A stretch of DNA of 64,000 bases from Candidatus Izemoplasma sp. (GTDB lineage Bacteria; Bacillota_I; Bacilli_A; Izemoplasmatales; Izemoplasmataceae). The notes beneath the pieces are model-generated. The model searched no databases, had not been told where the DNA came from, and was given only the letters and a program-made list of their open reading frames with translations. Positions 27,135 to 36,214 of this stretch are shown one piece after another; the stretch's first letter is position 1; each line of letters begins with the position of its first letter. The stretch is from contig JAGYII010000007.1 in the NCBI GenBank assembly GCA_018402725.1, forward strand, positions 1-64,000, written 5' to 3'. The translations under genes were made by a program, and so were the position numbers.

Positions 27135-29121
27135 AATGAAAACGTAAACACATTTAGCCCATTTTGATTTTAATGATGTGGGCCATCGATAGTAATTTAA
27201 AATGAAGGTTACCCTTACTTACAGTGGGCAGAGGTTAGTTTGAATAATCTAAGATTCACATCGTTACTAGATCAAGGGTATATACCAAGCTATACTGATG
27301 GCTGATTTACAAAACATGAATCTTTAGTTCTGCCACAACATTTGCGATTGGAACCTCATTTGAAGGTTCCTTTACTCCTGACCTTATCAAGTGACTATGT
27401 AATAGTTCAAGACATCATTTTTGGCAGTGAAATATATACTGAAGCGATTGTTACAGGTTCTTTTAGTGGTAACTTAAGTGGTATGATTCTCTATATCAAA
27501 TGCAAATATCAGCGGGAGTGCATCTTCAATTGACTATTTGAAAAATTAATGGTGTAAATATTGAAAACTTAACTTTAGCCATAGACACATGAGCTCTGGG
27601 CACAAGGATCTGTGGGTCTCTAGCGGGTGAAGTTTCGGGTAACGTGGTTATAAAAGATTTACATGTCACTAATGCGTCAATAATAGGTGTTAAGCATGTA
27701 GGGGGAGTATTTGGGTTCGTACCAAGTCAAGCGATTGCAACTCTCTCAGGAATAGCTGTAGAGGGCGAAATTAAAGCCGTTGACGGGACTGGAGTAGGTG
27801 GCTTGATTGGATATGATAATAATACTAGTAATAATATTAATATATATAATAGTGTCAATTATTCTAGAGTTATAGGTTTAAATATATTGTCTGGTACAGG
27901 ATTCATAGGTAGTGCTAGATCAACTATTAAAATTTCTGAATCGATCAATTTTGGAAACATCACAGGAACAGGATTTGCTCAAGGAGGATTCCGATATGGT
28001 CTAAACAACTCAGGATCAATAACAATTATAAACTCCATAACATTGGTACAGTCTATAACTCACGCCCATTGAATAGTGAGTTAGGTGGATTTGTTGGAGG
28101 GGCTGATAGAACTGGTAGTGGTTACAAATTTGTCTTAACCAATAGTTATAATGCTGGAGAAATTATAAGAATATCACCACATAATAATGACAAAATTGGA
28201 GCGCTTATTGGCCACCACACCCCCACAGCTATCACAGTGACAGCATCATATTATCTATCTGGCACAGCATTGAGTGGATCAGGTGCTAATTCAAACTTTG
28301 ATAATTTAGCTAAGACCAATCAAGAACTAACTTCACTGTCTACATTTAATTCATCTTGGGACATAACATGTTACTCAAACTTTAATAATGATGATTCTGT
28401 TTGGGTCATTGACGATAAAGATAATCAAGCCACCTATCCATGGTTAAGATGGATGGAAGAACCTACCTTAGCTCAGGTGTTTTCGTCTAGCACAGGACTC
28501 GTCGCATCGGATTGTCTCGTTGTAAGTCTTGATGCAGCTGATCCAAGTTCATTTGCATCTTATACAATAGGCAATGGTGTAACGGTAACTTCCATCACCA
28601 ATACATCTGTTTTTAATTTCGACTCTAGCAATAACACAAAAAATGCAAATATTGATTTAGGTCAGCCCCTAGAAAGTGGTAATAGTTTTACTTTTGAAGC
28701 TTGGGTGTATGATAATGGAATAGGTACTAGCAGAAATATTATTAGTTCACAATCTACCGTTTTTTTTTTCAAACAACAACACTTTATGGTGGCGTTACAA
28801 TGAGTTTCAAATTACTCAATATCCGAATAATAATAACTTTCAACACCCTTTCCGATAAAAATATGGAAGCATGTTGCATTAAGTTTCGATGACCTTAACG
28901 GAACTATAAAGATGTTCATTGACGGGATAGAGGTTGACTCAAAGATTACTGATAAGTCATTTAATAAAGAAACAATAAATGCAGGGGCTCATTCTGATAC
29001 TACAAGCGTATTTTCGTTTTGGAACGGGCAAATGAATCAAATTCGAGTTTATAAACGCGCATTGACGGCCAATGAAATCTCTGACAATTACAATAATACA
29101 AAAGATGATTACACGCCATAG
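27135..29121 (+). pseudogene. Remainder of the GLUG/LamG surface protein, broken by frameshifts
   Basis: This continues the preceding gene in shifting frames. FDFNDVW and GYPYL fragments near 27165-27230 are the usual close of a GLUG block. A second GLUG block is open at 27644-28072 (VGGVFGFV, VGGLIGYD), continuing at 28069-28803 (LGGFVGGA) through a second ATYPWLRW closing motif into a LamG/concanavalin-like domain (LESGNSFTFEAWVYDN). That domain is cut at a ten-T run (28760-28769) and again near 28845, then resumes as KMFIDGIEVD to MNQIRVYKRALTANEISDNY and a stop at 29121. Joined, the protein would have about 1,370 residues. A pseudogene or indel errors are both possible. Confidence 0.65.
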
Positions 29122-29440
29122 TAATAAGTCGTAGTTTAAATTCTCTTACTACAAATTTTAGAGAGATAACCATGAATATTGAGATGTATAATTGGGCTGC
29201 ACCATATTCTTAATCACTTCTTTTATTGGAGGCAGTTTGGGTGAAGCAATCTAAGTGTTGGATATTGCCTTTTGATTGCTTAATGTCAAGTAAGTTATAA
29301 AAGGTAGTACTATTCTGTTTACTTTAGGCTATGATCTCTTTAAACCATTTAAATAATTGATTTTAGATAAATTAAGATTACTGAGGTTTTACTTACATTA
29401 TTTTATGGATTAATAACAGTGATTATAATCAAACCAAAAA
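29122..29440. other. Gene-poor AT-rich stretch, possible small membrane-protein remnant
   Basis: No open frame is maintained. On the plus strand, in one frame interrupted by three stops, 29190-29350 reads FLITSFIGGSLGEAI, VLDIAF and STILFTLGYDLFKPFK, which has a membrane-protein look and may be a broken small gene. Nothing else recognisable is present before the terminator at 29441. Confidence 0.25.
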
Positions 29441-29480
29441 ATTCAATATTTAGCACTTATAAATATTGAATTTTTTTTTT
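29441..29480 (+). terminator. Terminator before the amino-acid dehydrogenase gene
   Basis: A perfect 11-base stem ATTCAATATTT/AAATATTGAAT with a nine-base loop is followed by a run of about ten Ts. Confidence 0.85.
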
Positions 29481-29599
29481 ATAAAAGAGATTAAAGAACC
29501 AAGCTTGAAACCCTAAATATGTGCTAAAATAAAAGCGTATTAAACTGATTAAAAATCCGTTAAAAAACGTTAAATGAAAGCCGATCTTAGAGGATTGCC

Positions 29600-30814
29600 A
29601 TGAAAAGATATTCACCGAATATCACCCGCATTGATGCTTACTTATCCGGACAAGAGACCCACCCTTTTTTCAAACCATTAAAAGCCTATCAAAATCATGA
29701 AGCTGTTTATTACGCTGAAGATGAAAAGATAAATTTTAAAGCCTACATCGCCGTTCATAGTACGAAAAGAGGGCCTTCATTAGGAGGCGCTCGCTTTCGC
29801 TCTAATTATAAAGTAGACTCTTTTGAACCCTTAGAAGATGCTTTAAGACTCTCCCAAGCCATGACCACGAAAAATACCCTAGCGGGTCTTGATTTAGGCG
29901 GCGGGAAAGCCGTGATTGTCGGGACCGAAGGTCAAGAAAAACCCACTAAAGCGCAGCTAAAAGCTTTTGGGGTTTTTGTCGATTCATTAAAGGGTGCCTA
30001 CGTGACTGCTGAAGACATGAATATGACGGTCAAAGACCTGATTAGAGTGTCTAAATATACCAAGTATGTCGCCGGGATTTCCCTTAAAAAAATGCAAAAA
30101 CGTCATGGTCAAAAAGTCTCTCGTGTTGTTCCGGCTCCTAAACCCAACCCCGCTCCTTATACGGCGCTTGGTACGCTCATGGGGATTCAAGCAGCGTGTG
30201 AAATTGTCTTTAAGAATCCGTCACTAAAAGATAAAGTGGTTGCGATTAAAGGGGCGGCCGGTTCTGTTGGTAAAAGAATCACCCGGCTTCTCTTTAATGA
30301 AGGTGCTAAACTGATCATTTCAGATATGGATGACCATCCCGCTAAACAACTCACCCTCATTGATTTAAAAAACAGATACAACGCCCGGATTGTCTCATCT
30401 AAAGACATCTTAAAACAAAGTGCTGATATTTATGCCCCGTGTGCTACCGGAGGAGACATTACCAGTGCCTCCCTAAAAACGATGAAAGCGAAGATTATTG
30501 CAGGGGCTGCGAATAATGTCCTGGCCGAACCTTCCGTAGAACTTGAGGCCTTAGAAAGAGGCATTGTCTATATTCCTGATTTCATCATCAATGCTGGGGG
30601 TGTTATTTCAGTGGGGTATCAATACTTATGGGCGACTAAACCACATGCCTATGACCCGCCGACCGATCCTGAGATAGAAGATAAGATTAGAGATATTAAA
30701 AGTGTCATCCTTGATTTACATGCGGATACCAAATCAGCCAATATCCCTTTAGGGTTAGCGGCCTTAGAAAAAGCAAAAACCATTTTACAAACTGAAATCC
30801 CTGCCGCTCACTAA
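29600..30814 (+). CDS. Leucine dehydrogenase-like Glu/Leu/Phe/Val dehydrogenase
   Basis: NAD(P)-dependent oxidative deaminase of amino acids, two-domain fold. The substrate-binding domain shows RGPSLGGARFR, AMTTKNTLAGLDLGGGKAVIVG (two catalytic lysines) and TAEDMNMTVKDL; the Rossmann domain shows VAIKGAAGSVGKRI and ends with AGAANNVLAEP and PDFIINAGGVI. The pattern matches leucine/valine/phenylalanine dehydrogenases rather than glutamate dehydrogenase. At 404 residues it is 30-40 longer than Bacillus leucine dehydrogenase, mostly an N-terminal extension. ATG 29600 has a TAGAGGA site. It likely feeds or drains branched-chain 2-oxo acids; exact substrate is open. Confidence 0.85.
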   Translation: MKRYSPNITRIDAYLSGQETHPFFKPLKAYQNHEAVYYAEDEKINFKAYIAVHSTKRGPSLGGARFRSNYKVDSFEPLEDALRLSQAMTTKNTLAGLDLGGGKAVIVGTEGQEKPTKAQLKAFGVFVDSLKGAYVTAEDMNMTVKDLIRVSKYTKYVAGISLKKMQKRHGQKVSRVVPAPKPNPAPYTALGTLMGIQAACEIVFKNPSLKDKVVAIKGAAGSVGKRITRLLFNEGAKLIISDMDDHPAKQLTLIDLKNRYNARIVSSKDILKQSADIYAPCATGGDITSASLKTMKAKIIAGAANNVLAEPSVELEALERGIVYIPDFIINAGGVISVGYQYLWATKPHAYDPPTDPEIEDKIRDIKSVILDLHADTKSANIPLGLAALEKAKTILQTEIPAAH

Positions 30815-30827
30815 GGCGGGGTTTTTT
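30799..30827 (+). terminator. Terminator of the amino-acid dehydrogenase gene
   Basis: CCCTGCC pairs with GGCGGGG around the stop codon and is followed by six Ts, so the hairpin begins inside the last codons. Confidence 0.65.
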
Positions 30828-30852
30828 AACTCATCATTTTAAAGGATAAACC

Positions 30853-31680
30853 ATGGTTCAGATCATCGATCATCATCATCAAATCTTCACCGGAACACTT
30901 GCGGCTTTTTTGAATCAAAAAGAGGTTCCGTTTTTCCCAGTACCCTTGATGCAAGCCCAAAACATTCTTCACCTTCCATTTATAGGGGGTCATCATCCGT
31001 TTACTGAAGGCATGAAAGCCTATCACTTAAACCCCGATATCGACGTTGAAGATTCCCCAATGGGTCAGTTTTATCAGCAGTTTCAGCCAAAAAATCTTTT
31101 GGAAGCCTTTTTTAGTGATGAGAACCATCCCTTAATTCGCTCCTTCCCAAAAAGTGAAACTGAAATTCTAAAAACCATGTCTTCAAAATGGTATGTGGTC
31201 CCCTGGGTCAAAGAACCGATTGAAATGGGAGGATTTGGAGAAGCCATGCCTAAAGAAGAAGGATCTCACTACTTAGGACCCACGTCTAAGCGCCATCTTC
31301 ATAGTGAATGGAACCGGCTTAAATCCATTTATCATTCAGTCAAAGAGGGCTTTGATTTAAATAAGCAATCGGATACCATTCGGGGCTACTTTCTAGCCCA
31401 TAAACAAAAGACCGTCGCCGTCATGGTCGGGGGAAACCACCGAACCGGGGTCTTATCTGCGCTTAATGCGCCTTACATCCCGCTGGAGCTTCATCCTGAT
31501 CGACCTGCTTTAGTTACGTTAGATCAAATTGATTCTTGGCCTTTAGTGAGGAGTAAGCAATTCAGTCCCGCTTTAGCTCAAGCCGTTTTCTTAAGCTTTT
31601 TACATAAAAAAACACTTCATTTGAAGTGTTTTTTATTCATTGGGTTCAATCAAGCGGCCGATTCGCGGCACTTGATTTAA
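30853..31680 (+). CDS. Unrecognised soluble protein with a GxHR motif
   Basis: I do not recognise the family. The product has about 250 meaningful residues, no signal peptide and no membrane segment. A run VMVGGNHRTGVLSALNAPYIP near residue 195 resembles the G-x-HR motif of ParB/sulfiredoxin-like domains, a weak resemblance only. The start has an AAAGGA site. The last 20 or so residues (KKTLHLKCFLFIG onwards) are translated from the terminator hairpin and from the antisense of the next gene, so the true stop has probably been lost by an indel near 31600. Confidence 0.55.
   Translation: MVQIIDHHHQIFTGTLAAFLNQKEVPFFPVPLMQAQNILHLPFIGGHHPFTEGMKAYHLNPDIDVEDSPMGQFYQQFQPKNLLEAFFSDENHPLIRSFPKSETEILKTMSSKWYVVPWVKEPIEMGGFGEAMPKEEGSHYLGPTSKRHLHSEWNRLKSIYHSVKEGFDLNKQSDTIRGYFLAHKQKTVAVMVGGNHRTGVLSALNAPYIPLELHPDRPALVTLDQIDSWPLVRSKQFSPALAQAVFLSFLHKKTLHLKCFLFIGFNQAADSRHLI
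31606..31634. terminator. Bidirectional terminator
   Basis: AAAAAACACTTCA pairs with TGAAGTGTTTTTT with a two-base loop, between the convergent unknown gene and the cytochrome-b5-like gene. Confidence 0.88.
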
Positions 31681-31981
31681 GACCGATCGCCCATGAGGCG
31701 ATTCAGTATCAATCATTAAAGTTAAATCTTTTCCTGCTTCAACGCGGCCTTGATGAATCCCGTTCCGCCAGTAGCTTGAATTAGAGACATCATAAATAAA
31801 GCCGGCCACCGCAATATAGGCATCGCGACCGTCTTTCCCGTCAAACGCCGCTAATTCTAAAGCGGTGAGTTCAATCAGTTCAGATTCTTCGACTTGTGGG
31901 ACTTCCGGGTTTGTTGTTCCGCCAGCAAGCACTTAGGGTCATAATTGAAATAAGTGTTAAAACGCTGAGCCATAATTTCAT
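31633..31981 (-). CDS. Cytochrome b5-like heme-binding lipoprotein, frameshift at the lipobox
   Basis: Predicted extracytoplasmic lipoprotein with a small cytochrome-b5/MAPR-type domain (ELTALELAAFDGKDGRDAYI, AGFIYDVSNSSYWRNGIHQGR, AGKDLT), the pattern of predicted heme/steroid-binding proteins; one histidine sits in the NGIHQGR loop. The long frame starts after the lipobox. ATG 31981, with an AGGGA site, gives MKLWLSVLTLISIMTLSAC, and removing one base after the Cys joins it to GGTTNPEV, a classic LSAC-GG lipobox. Divergent from a di-heme flavocytochrome, a plausible redox partner. Confidence 0.78.
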
Positions 31982-32105
31982 GAAATCCCTCCATTAAAAA
32001 TTATTTTATCATACAATTATATTCAGAGTAGTTAGAGATACTTTGTTGCAAAAAGAGTTCAGTCTTTAGTGCTGTGATAGCATATTAATATAGAGAGGTA
32101 GAAGT

Positions 32106-33423
32106 ATGAAAAAACTACGTTCTTACAGTGGTCTTATATTTGTCACAGGAATATTTTAATCAATGCTTTGTTTGGTTTACTGCCGAACCCTTGGTGGAAC
32201 AACCTTTTGAAAGTTTTTTCGTTCAATGGCAAGGCTCTAACATCTTACTTGGTTTTACCTTGGTCTTTTTCTTAGCGACGAAAAACCGGGTTGTGGTTGG
32301 GGTTTTTGATGGCCTTGAGCGCTCTTATAAATATCACCGGATTCTTGCGATGGGCTCATTGTTGTTTATTTTTGCTCACTCCTATTTATCCTACTTAATT
32401 GTTCAAAACTTTATTCCCGGGCTTCCATTTGATTCAAGAGCAATGGGAGCGTTAGCACGTAATTTGTTTATTGGCCTTATTATATTAGCGTTGATGGCGA
32501 AATACATTAAGTACGAACATTGGCGGATGATTCACCGGTTGATGGTGATTCCTTATTTAGCGGCGAGTTATCATGCGTTTACCTTATCTTCTTATCCCCT
32601 TCTTAACTTTTCACCGCTTTCACTCTGGATGATTTTCATAGTGAGCGTTGGAACCCTATCGTCCGTCTATATGATCTTTATGTATCGTTATGTCGGGTTT
32701 CCATTTAAAGGAACGATTCTTAACGTCACCCGTTTAAATGAAGCCGTCACCGAACTTGAGGTCGAGTTACCAGAACCTTATTCCTTTAAGAGTGGTCAGT
32801 TCACCTTTATTAAAATCAAAGAGAAACCTTTTAATAATGTGCCGCATCCATTTTCGATTTCAGGCTCAAAAGATGGAAATCTCTTGTTTACGATCAAAGC
32901 CATTGGGGACTTCACGCATGATATTTATAAACACCTTGAAGCCGGAACGTCAATTGCTTTAGGAAAAGCCCTAGGCCACATGACTTTTGATGATCATAAA
33001 GACACCCAAGTATGGATTGCGGGTGGCATTGGGGTGACACCCTTTTTATCTCATCTCCGGACTAACCCCCATCCCGATCAAACCATCAAACTTTATTATG
33101 CGGTGAACCAAATCAAAGAAGCCGTTCATCTAGACTTACTAAAAAATACCCAGAAAGAAAACCCGCGTTTCACCTATGAAATCATCGAGGCGAAAACCGA
33201 GGGGTACTTAACAGTCGATAAGATTGATTTCACCGGCGATCCCGATATTTTGATGTGTGGCCCTCGATTGATGGCTCTAAGCTTATCAAAAGCCCTCAAG
33301 AAAAAGGTGCCCCATTTAAGACTGACCTTTGAAGCCTTTAGTTTTACCGGGACCCTCGTTGAAGATACCGTAAGACAGGTGAAAACGGGCCTTAAAAAAC
33401 TTAAAAAAAACCATCCCGCTTAA
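32106..33423 (+). CDS. Di-heme ferric reductase-like membrane flavoprotein, N-terminus frameshifted
   Basis: Ferric-reductase/NADPH-oxidase type transmembrane electron carrier. Two histidine pairs mark heme ligands: YHRILAMGSLLFIFAHS and MIHRLMVIPYLAASYHAF, spaced 13-14 residues on different helices. The C-terminal FNR half has HPFSISGS (FAD), AGGIGVTPFLSHL (NAD(P)H) and DILMCGPRLMA. The long frame begins at 32128, but ATG 32106 with an AGAGGT site gives MKKLRSYSGLIFVTGIF. Shifts near 32157 and in a T run near 32215 join it through NALFGLLPNPWWNN to the main frame. It would move electrons from NAD(P)H across the membrane to an unknown acceptor. Confidence 0.82.
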
Positions 33424-33437
33424 ATGGGATGGTTTTT
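33405..33437 (+). terminator. Terminator of the ferric reductase-like gene
   Basis: AAACCATCCC pairs with GGGATGGTTT around the stop codon, followed by Ts. Confidence 0.85.
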
Positions 33438-33520
33438 CATTGAAACACTTGACGGAAGAGGTTAGATTGTTTACACTAATTAAAAAGATTACTCTATGAA
33501 GCAAAGTAAAAGAGGTTCTT

Positions 33521-34132
33521 ATGAAAAAGCTGTTCACCATCCCTAACAGTTTAAGTTTATCGCGCCTTGTGTTCTTACCGCTCTTGTATATCTTTCTCTG
33601 GAATAATCAAATTGCTGCCTTTTTTATCACGTTTACGATTTTAGGTTCCACCGATTTCTTTGATGGCTATTTAGCGAGAAAATGGAATCAAGTCTCTCGC
33701 CTCGGAAAAAGCCTAGACACCGTTGCGGATATGTTCTTTTATATCTCGGTCGCTTATTTCTTATTTGTCTTATCCCCTGAAGCCATCATGTATAATCGCT
33801 ATTTACTGATTATGGCCTTTAGTGTGTATGGATTAAGCTTCCTCGTCCCGTTACTAAAATTTGGTAAACCATACACCCTTCATACCCGGATCTTAAGAAG
33901 TAACGCGGTGTTAGTGTACGCGATGATGATTTTATCAGGCCTGATGAATACCACGTTTGTTTTAGCGGTGGTACTAATCATCTTTGTGATTGGATTCCTT
34001 GAAGAAATCTTTATCTTTTTACACTTTGGACCGGTTGATCAAGACACCAGTTCATACCTGATGGCCAGCATGGAACGTAAATTAAATGAATGGCTCCTAG
34101 AAATCCCAAGGATTCGCCGTAAAAAAATATAA
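33521..34132 (+). CDS. CDP-alcohol phosphatidyltransferase
   Basis: Integral membrane enzyme that transfers a phosphatidyl group from CDP-diacylglycerol to an alcohol, giving phospholipids such as phosphatidylglycerol phosphate. The signature D-G-x2-A-R-x8-G-x3-D-x3-D is complete in DFFDGYLARKWNQV...GKSLDTVAD (about residues 44-70). Its 203 residues and several hydrophobic helices fit PgsA-like enzymes. PgsA is the likeliest identity, but the acceptor alcohol cannot be fixed from sequence. A GAGGT site precedes the ATG; a terminator follows immediately. Confidence 0.85.
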   Translation: MKKLFTIPNSLSLSRLVFLPLLYIFLWNNQIAAFFITFTILGSTDFFDGYLARKWNQVSRLGKSLDTVADMFFYISVAYFLFVLSPEAIMYNRYLLIMAFSVYGLSFLVPLLKFGKPYTLHTRILRSNAVLVYAMMILSGLMNTTFVLAVVLIIFVIGFLEEIFIFLHFGPVDQDTSSYLMASMERKLNEWLLEIPRIRRKKI

Positions 34133-34138
34133 AACAAA

Positions 34139-34177
34139 GAAAAAGCCTTCACTAAGTTTAAGTGAAGGCTTTTTTTA
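34139..34177. terminator. Bidirectional terminator
   Basis: AAAGCCTTCACT pairs with AGTGAAGGCTTT; A and T runs flank it between convergent genes. Confidence 0.9.
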
Positions 34178-35209
34178 TTCCGTTTCATCAAGAATCGAAC
34201 GCATCAGACTGATCCGGTCGGTGATGATTCCATCCACATCCATCGCGATCAGTTCACGCATGACGGCTTCATCATTAATCGTCCAGTAATGCACAGCGAT
34301 ATTGTGTCGTTGGGCGGTTCGAATAAATAAAGAAGTACTGAGGGTAAACCCATCACTGGTCAGAGGCACTTGTAAGGTAGCGACCGGGGCTGTAAAAAAG
34401 GTGGTGAGCCTTGCGAGATGTAAGATGAAGTAATTCAGCACCACATCATTTTGCGGGGAGAACAAGAGGTCTTCATGCGTGGTTTCTTTGACGCTTACAA
34501 ACCGGTCATAGATATCACGGTGAAAGGAACTTAAAGCCACGCGGTGATAAATGTTTTGGGTGGGATTTTCAGCGTTAAGCAGATCAAACAAATTCAATAA
34601 AGCTTCAAACGCAAGGGCGCCGTCTTCACCGGATTGTTTAATCTCCATCGTGACGCGTTGGTTTGGGAACGCCCTTAGGAGTTCTTCCACGGTCGTGATT
34701 AAGAAGACGTCTTCGTCCCGGTTTAAGATATGGGACGGACAGTTAGCTTCTAACGGGGTGACGGGGTTTCCTAAGTAATTCGTGTAAGGAATCAATTCAC
34801 CTTGACGGGTTCCGTTGGGTTGGTCGAGTTGATTTTTATAAGCGAAATTGACCCTATTTTCAATCAATGATTGATAGGTGACGTCTCTAACGGGTTGACC
34901 GGGTGGTAAATCACTGTTGCGGTCAAAACTACGGTCATGAGAGATCACTAAGACGTCATCTTTGGTGAGGACGACATCCGCCTCAAAGACGATATTTGAA
35001 TCGACGTTATAGGCGTGACAATAGGCTTCCATGGTGGATTCAGGAAATTCTGCATAGCCCCCGCGATGCGCAATGATAAGCGGAGCATCACCGGCCGGTC
35101 TAAACAAGTTTTCACCCCGGACTTGTTGGGGTTTAGGACTGATCGCTAAGGCGCCCCAAATCACTAATAATCCTAAGAAAAAAACACCGGTTCTTTTTAA
35201 TATCTTCAT
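34175..35209 (-). CDS. Membrane-anchored glycerophosphodiester phosphodiesterase
   Basis: Hydrolyses glycerophosphodiesters to glycerol-3-phosphate and an alcohol. The GDPD catalytic set is visible: IIAHRGGYAEFPESTMEAYCHA (His, Arg, Glu), the EADVVLTKDDVLVISHD run, and MEIKQSG. A hydrophobic segment (TGVFFLGLLVIWGALAI) near the N-terminus suggests an outward-facing enzyme. I start at ATG 35209 (MKILKRTG) with a GGAGAT site; the frame open to 35233 lies inside the esterase gene. It ends DGIITDRISLMRSIL as GDPDs do. Co-directional with the esterase upstream. Confidence 0.9.
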   Translation of the reverse strand: MKILKRTGVFFLGLLVIWGALAISPKPQQVRGENLFRPAGDAPLIIAHRGGYAEFPESTMEAYCHAYNVDSNIVFEADVVLTKDDVLVISHDRSFDRNSDLPPGQPVRDVTYQSLIENRVNFAYKNQLDQPNGTRQGELIPYTNYLGNPVTPLEANCPSHILNRDEDVFLITTVEELLRAFPNQRVTMEIKQSGEDGALAFEALLNLFDLLNAENPTQNIYHRVALSSFHRDIYDRFVSVKETTHEDLLFSPQNDVVLNYFILHLARLTTFFTAPVATLQVPLTSDGFTLSTSLFIRTAQRHNIAVHYWTINDEAVMRELIAMDVDGIITDRISLMRSILDETE

Positions 35210-35219
35210 TGCATCTCCT

Positions 35220-36107
35220 TTAAGGGGTGTCATTTATAAATTGAGAGAAGAACGTCCAAATAATGTCCGAAGCTTCAAGCCCAGGGTCAAACGTTTCAGT
35301 CCGTCTTTGACTGGGCCAGAAATGCCCATAACCCTCAATTAAATAAAGTTCAATGATTTGATTTTGAGACGAGGTCTTCATCTGGGTGATGAGGGAATTA
35401 TACGGTGTATCAGTAAAAGCGGGTAAATTAAATTCAAGCCTTAAAGTTTCAAGGAGATCAAGCAATACCGGTCCCCCACCAAATCCAAAAACAGGAAACA
35501 TCGGAGTCAAAGAGGGAACCACCGTATCCCCCGTCCCGTGGATATGAAGAATACTGAGGTCATCGGGTTGGTTACAATCGGCGGCGGTGGCCTCACTCAT
35601 TAAACCTGCCACCGGAGCGATGGCTTTAAAAAGACCATTGGTTTCGCACATTAGCGTATAGGCCATGAACCCACCGTTACTAAACCCACTCACAAAGACA
35701 TCCCTTGAGCTGAGGTTATAGGTTTCTTGAAGGGTTTGAATTAAGGTTTCAATAAATGAAACATCGTTGACTTCAGATAATTGAAGTCCCGCATTCCAGT
35801 GAGGCTGTCCGAGAAAACGGTCTCTCGTCCCTAAGGGATACACCACCGCAAACGAGTGTTCATCAGCCACGGCGTCCATCTGAGACAATTCTTTAAGTTC
35901 TAGATGCGTCTGGGTAAACCCATGAAGCATCACCACTAAAGGTGCGCCTTCAAAGGTATTTTCAGGAATGTAAAGTTGATACTCCCTTAAGATTCCATCG
36001 ATTTCAACTTGAAAAAGGGCATCGACAGGTTCGATAGGGATTGTTTCTGCGGCAGGCTCGCACCCGGACAATAAGAAGATGAGACTGAATAATATCCATA
36101 TTTTCAT
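35220..36107 (-). CDS. Secreted PHB-depolymerase/feruloyl-esterase-like hydrolase (lipoprotein)
   Basis: Alpha/beta hydrolase of the LpqC/PHB-depolymerase-like family. It starts with a lipoprotein signal (MKIWILFSLIFLLSGC) with the lipobox Cys at residue 16. Family marks are LVVMLHGFTQTH, the nucleophile elbow GFSNGGFMAY, ILHIHGTGDTVVP (acid and oxyanion region) and GYGHFWP carrying the probable catalytic His. 295 residues. The physiological ester is unknown. It is directly upstream of the GDPD gene, so the two may process lipid or polymer esters outside the membrane. Confidence 0.82.
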   Translation of the reverse strand: MKIWILFSLIFLLSGCEPAAETIPIEPVDALFQVEIDGILREYQLYIPENTFEGAPLVVMLHGFTQTHLELKELSQMDAVADEHSFAVVYPLGTRDRFLGQPHWNAGLQLSEVNDVSFIETLIQTLQETYNLSSRDVFVSGFSNGGFMAYTLMCETNGLFKAIAPVAGLMSEATAADCNQPDDLSILHIHGTGDTVVPSLTPMFPVFGFGGGPVLLDLLETLRLEFNLPAFTDTPYNSLITQMKTSSQNQIIELYLIEGYGHFWPSQRRTETFDPGLEASDIIWTFFSQFINDTP

Positions 36108-36163
36108 AAAATAATTGTACCATTATTTGATTGAAAATTCAGGGCCCTTGCTTGCGTGAATTG

Positions 36164-36193
36164 CTTGAAAGCTCGCCGATTTTCAAGTATGAT
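36164..36193 (+). promoter_or_regulatory. Promoter with an internal inverted repeat upstream of the epimerase-like gene
   Basis: TTGAAA (36165-36170) and TATGAT (36188-36193) are exactly 17 bases apart. The arms CTTGAAA and TTTCAAG (36164-36170, 36181-36187) form an inverted repeat that covers the -35 box and touches the -10 box, a good position for a repressor site. Confidence 0.6.
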
Positions 36194-36214
36194 TAAATCG
36201 TAAAGGAGGTCCTT

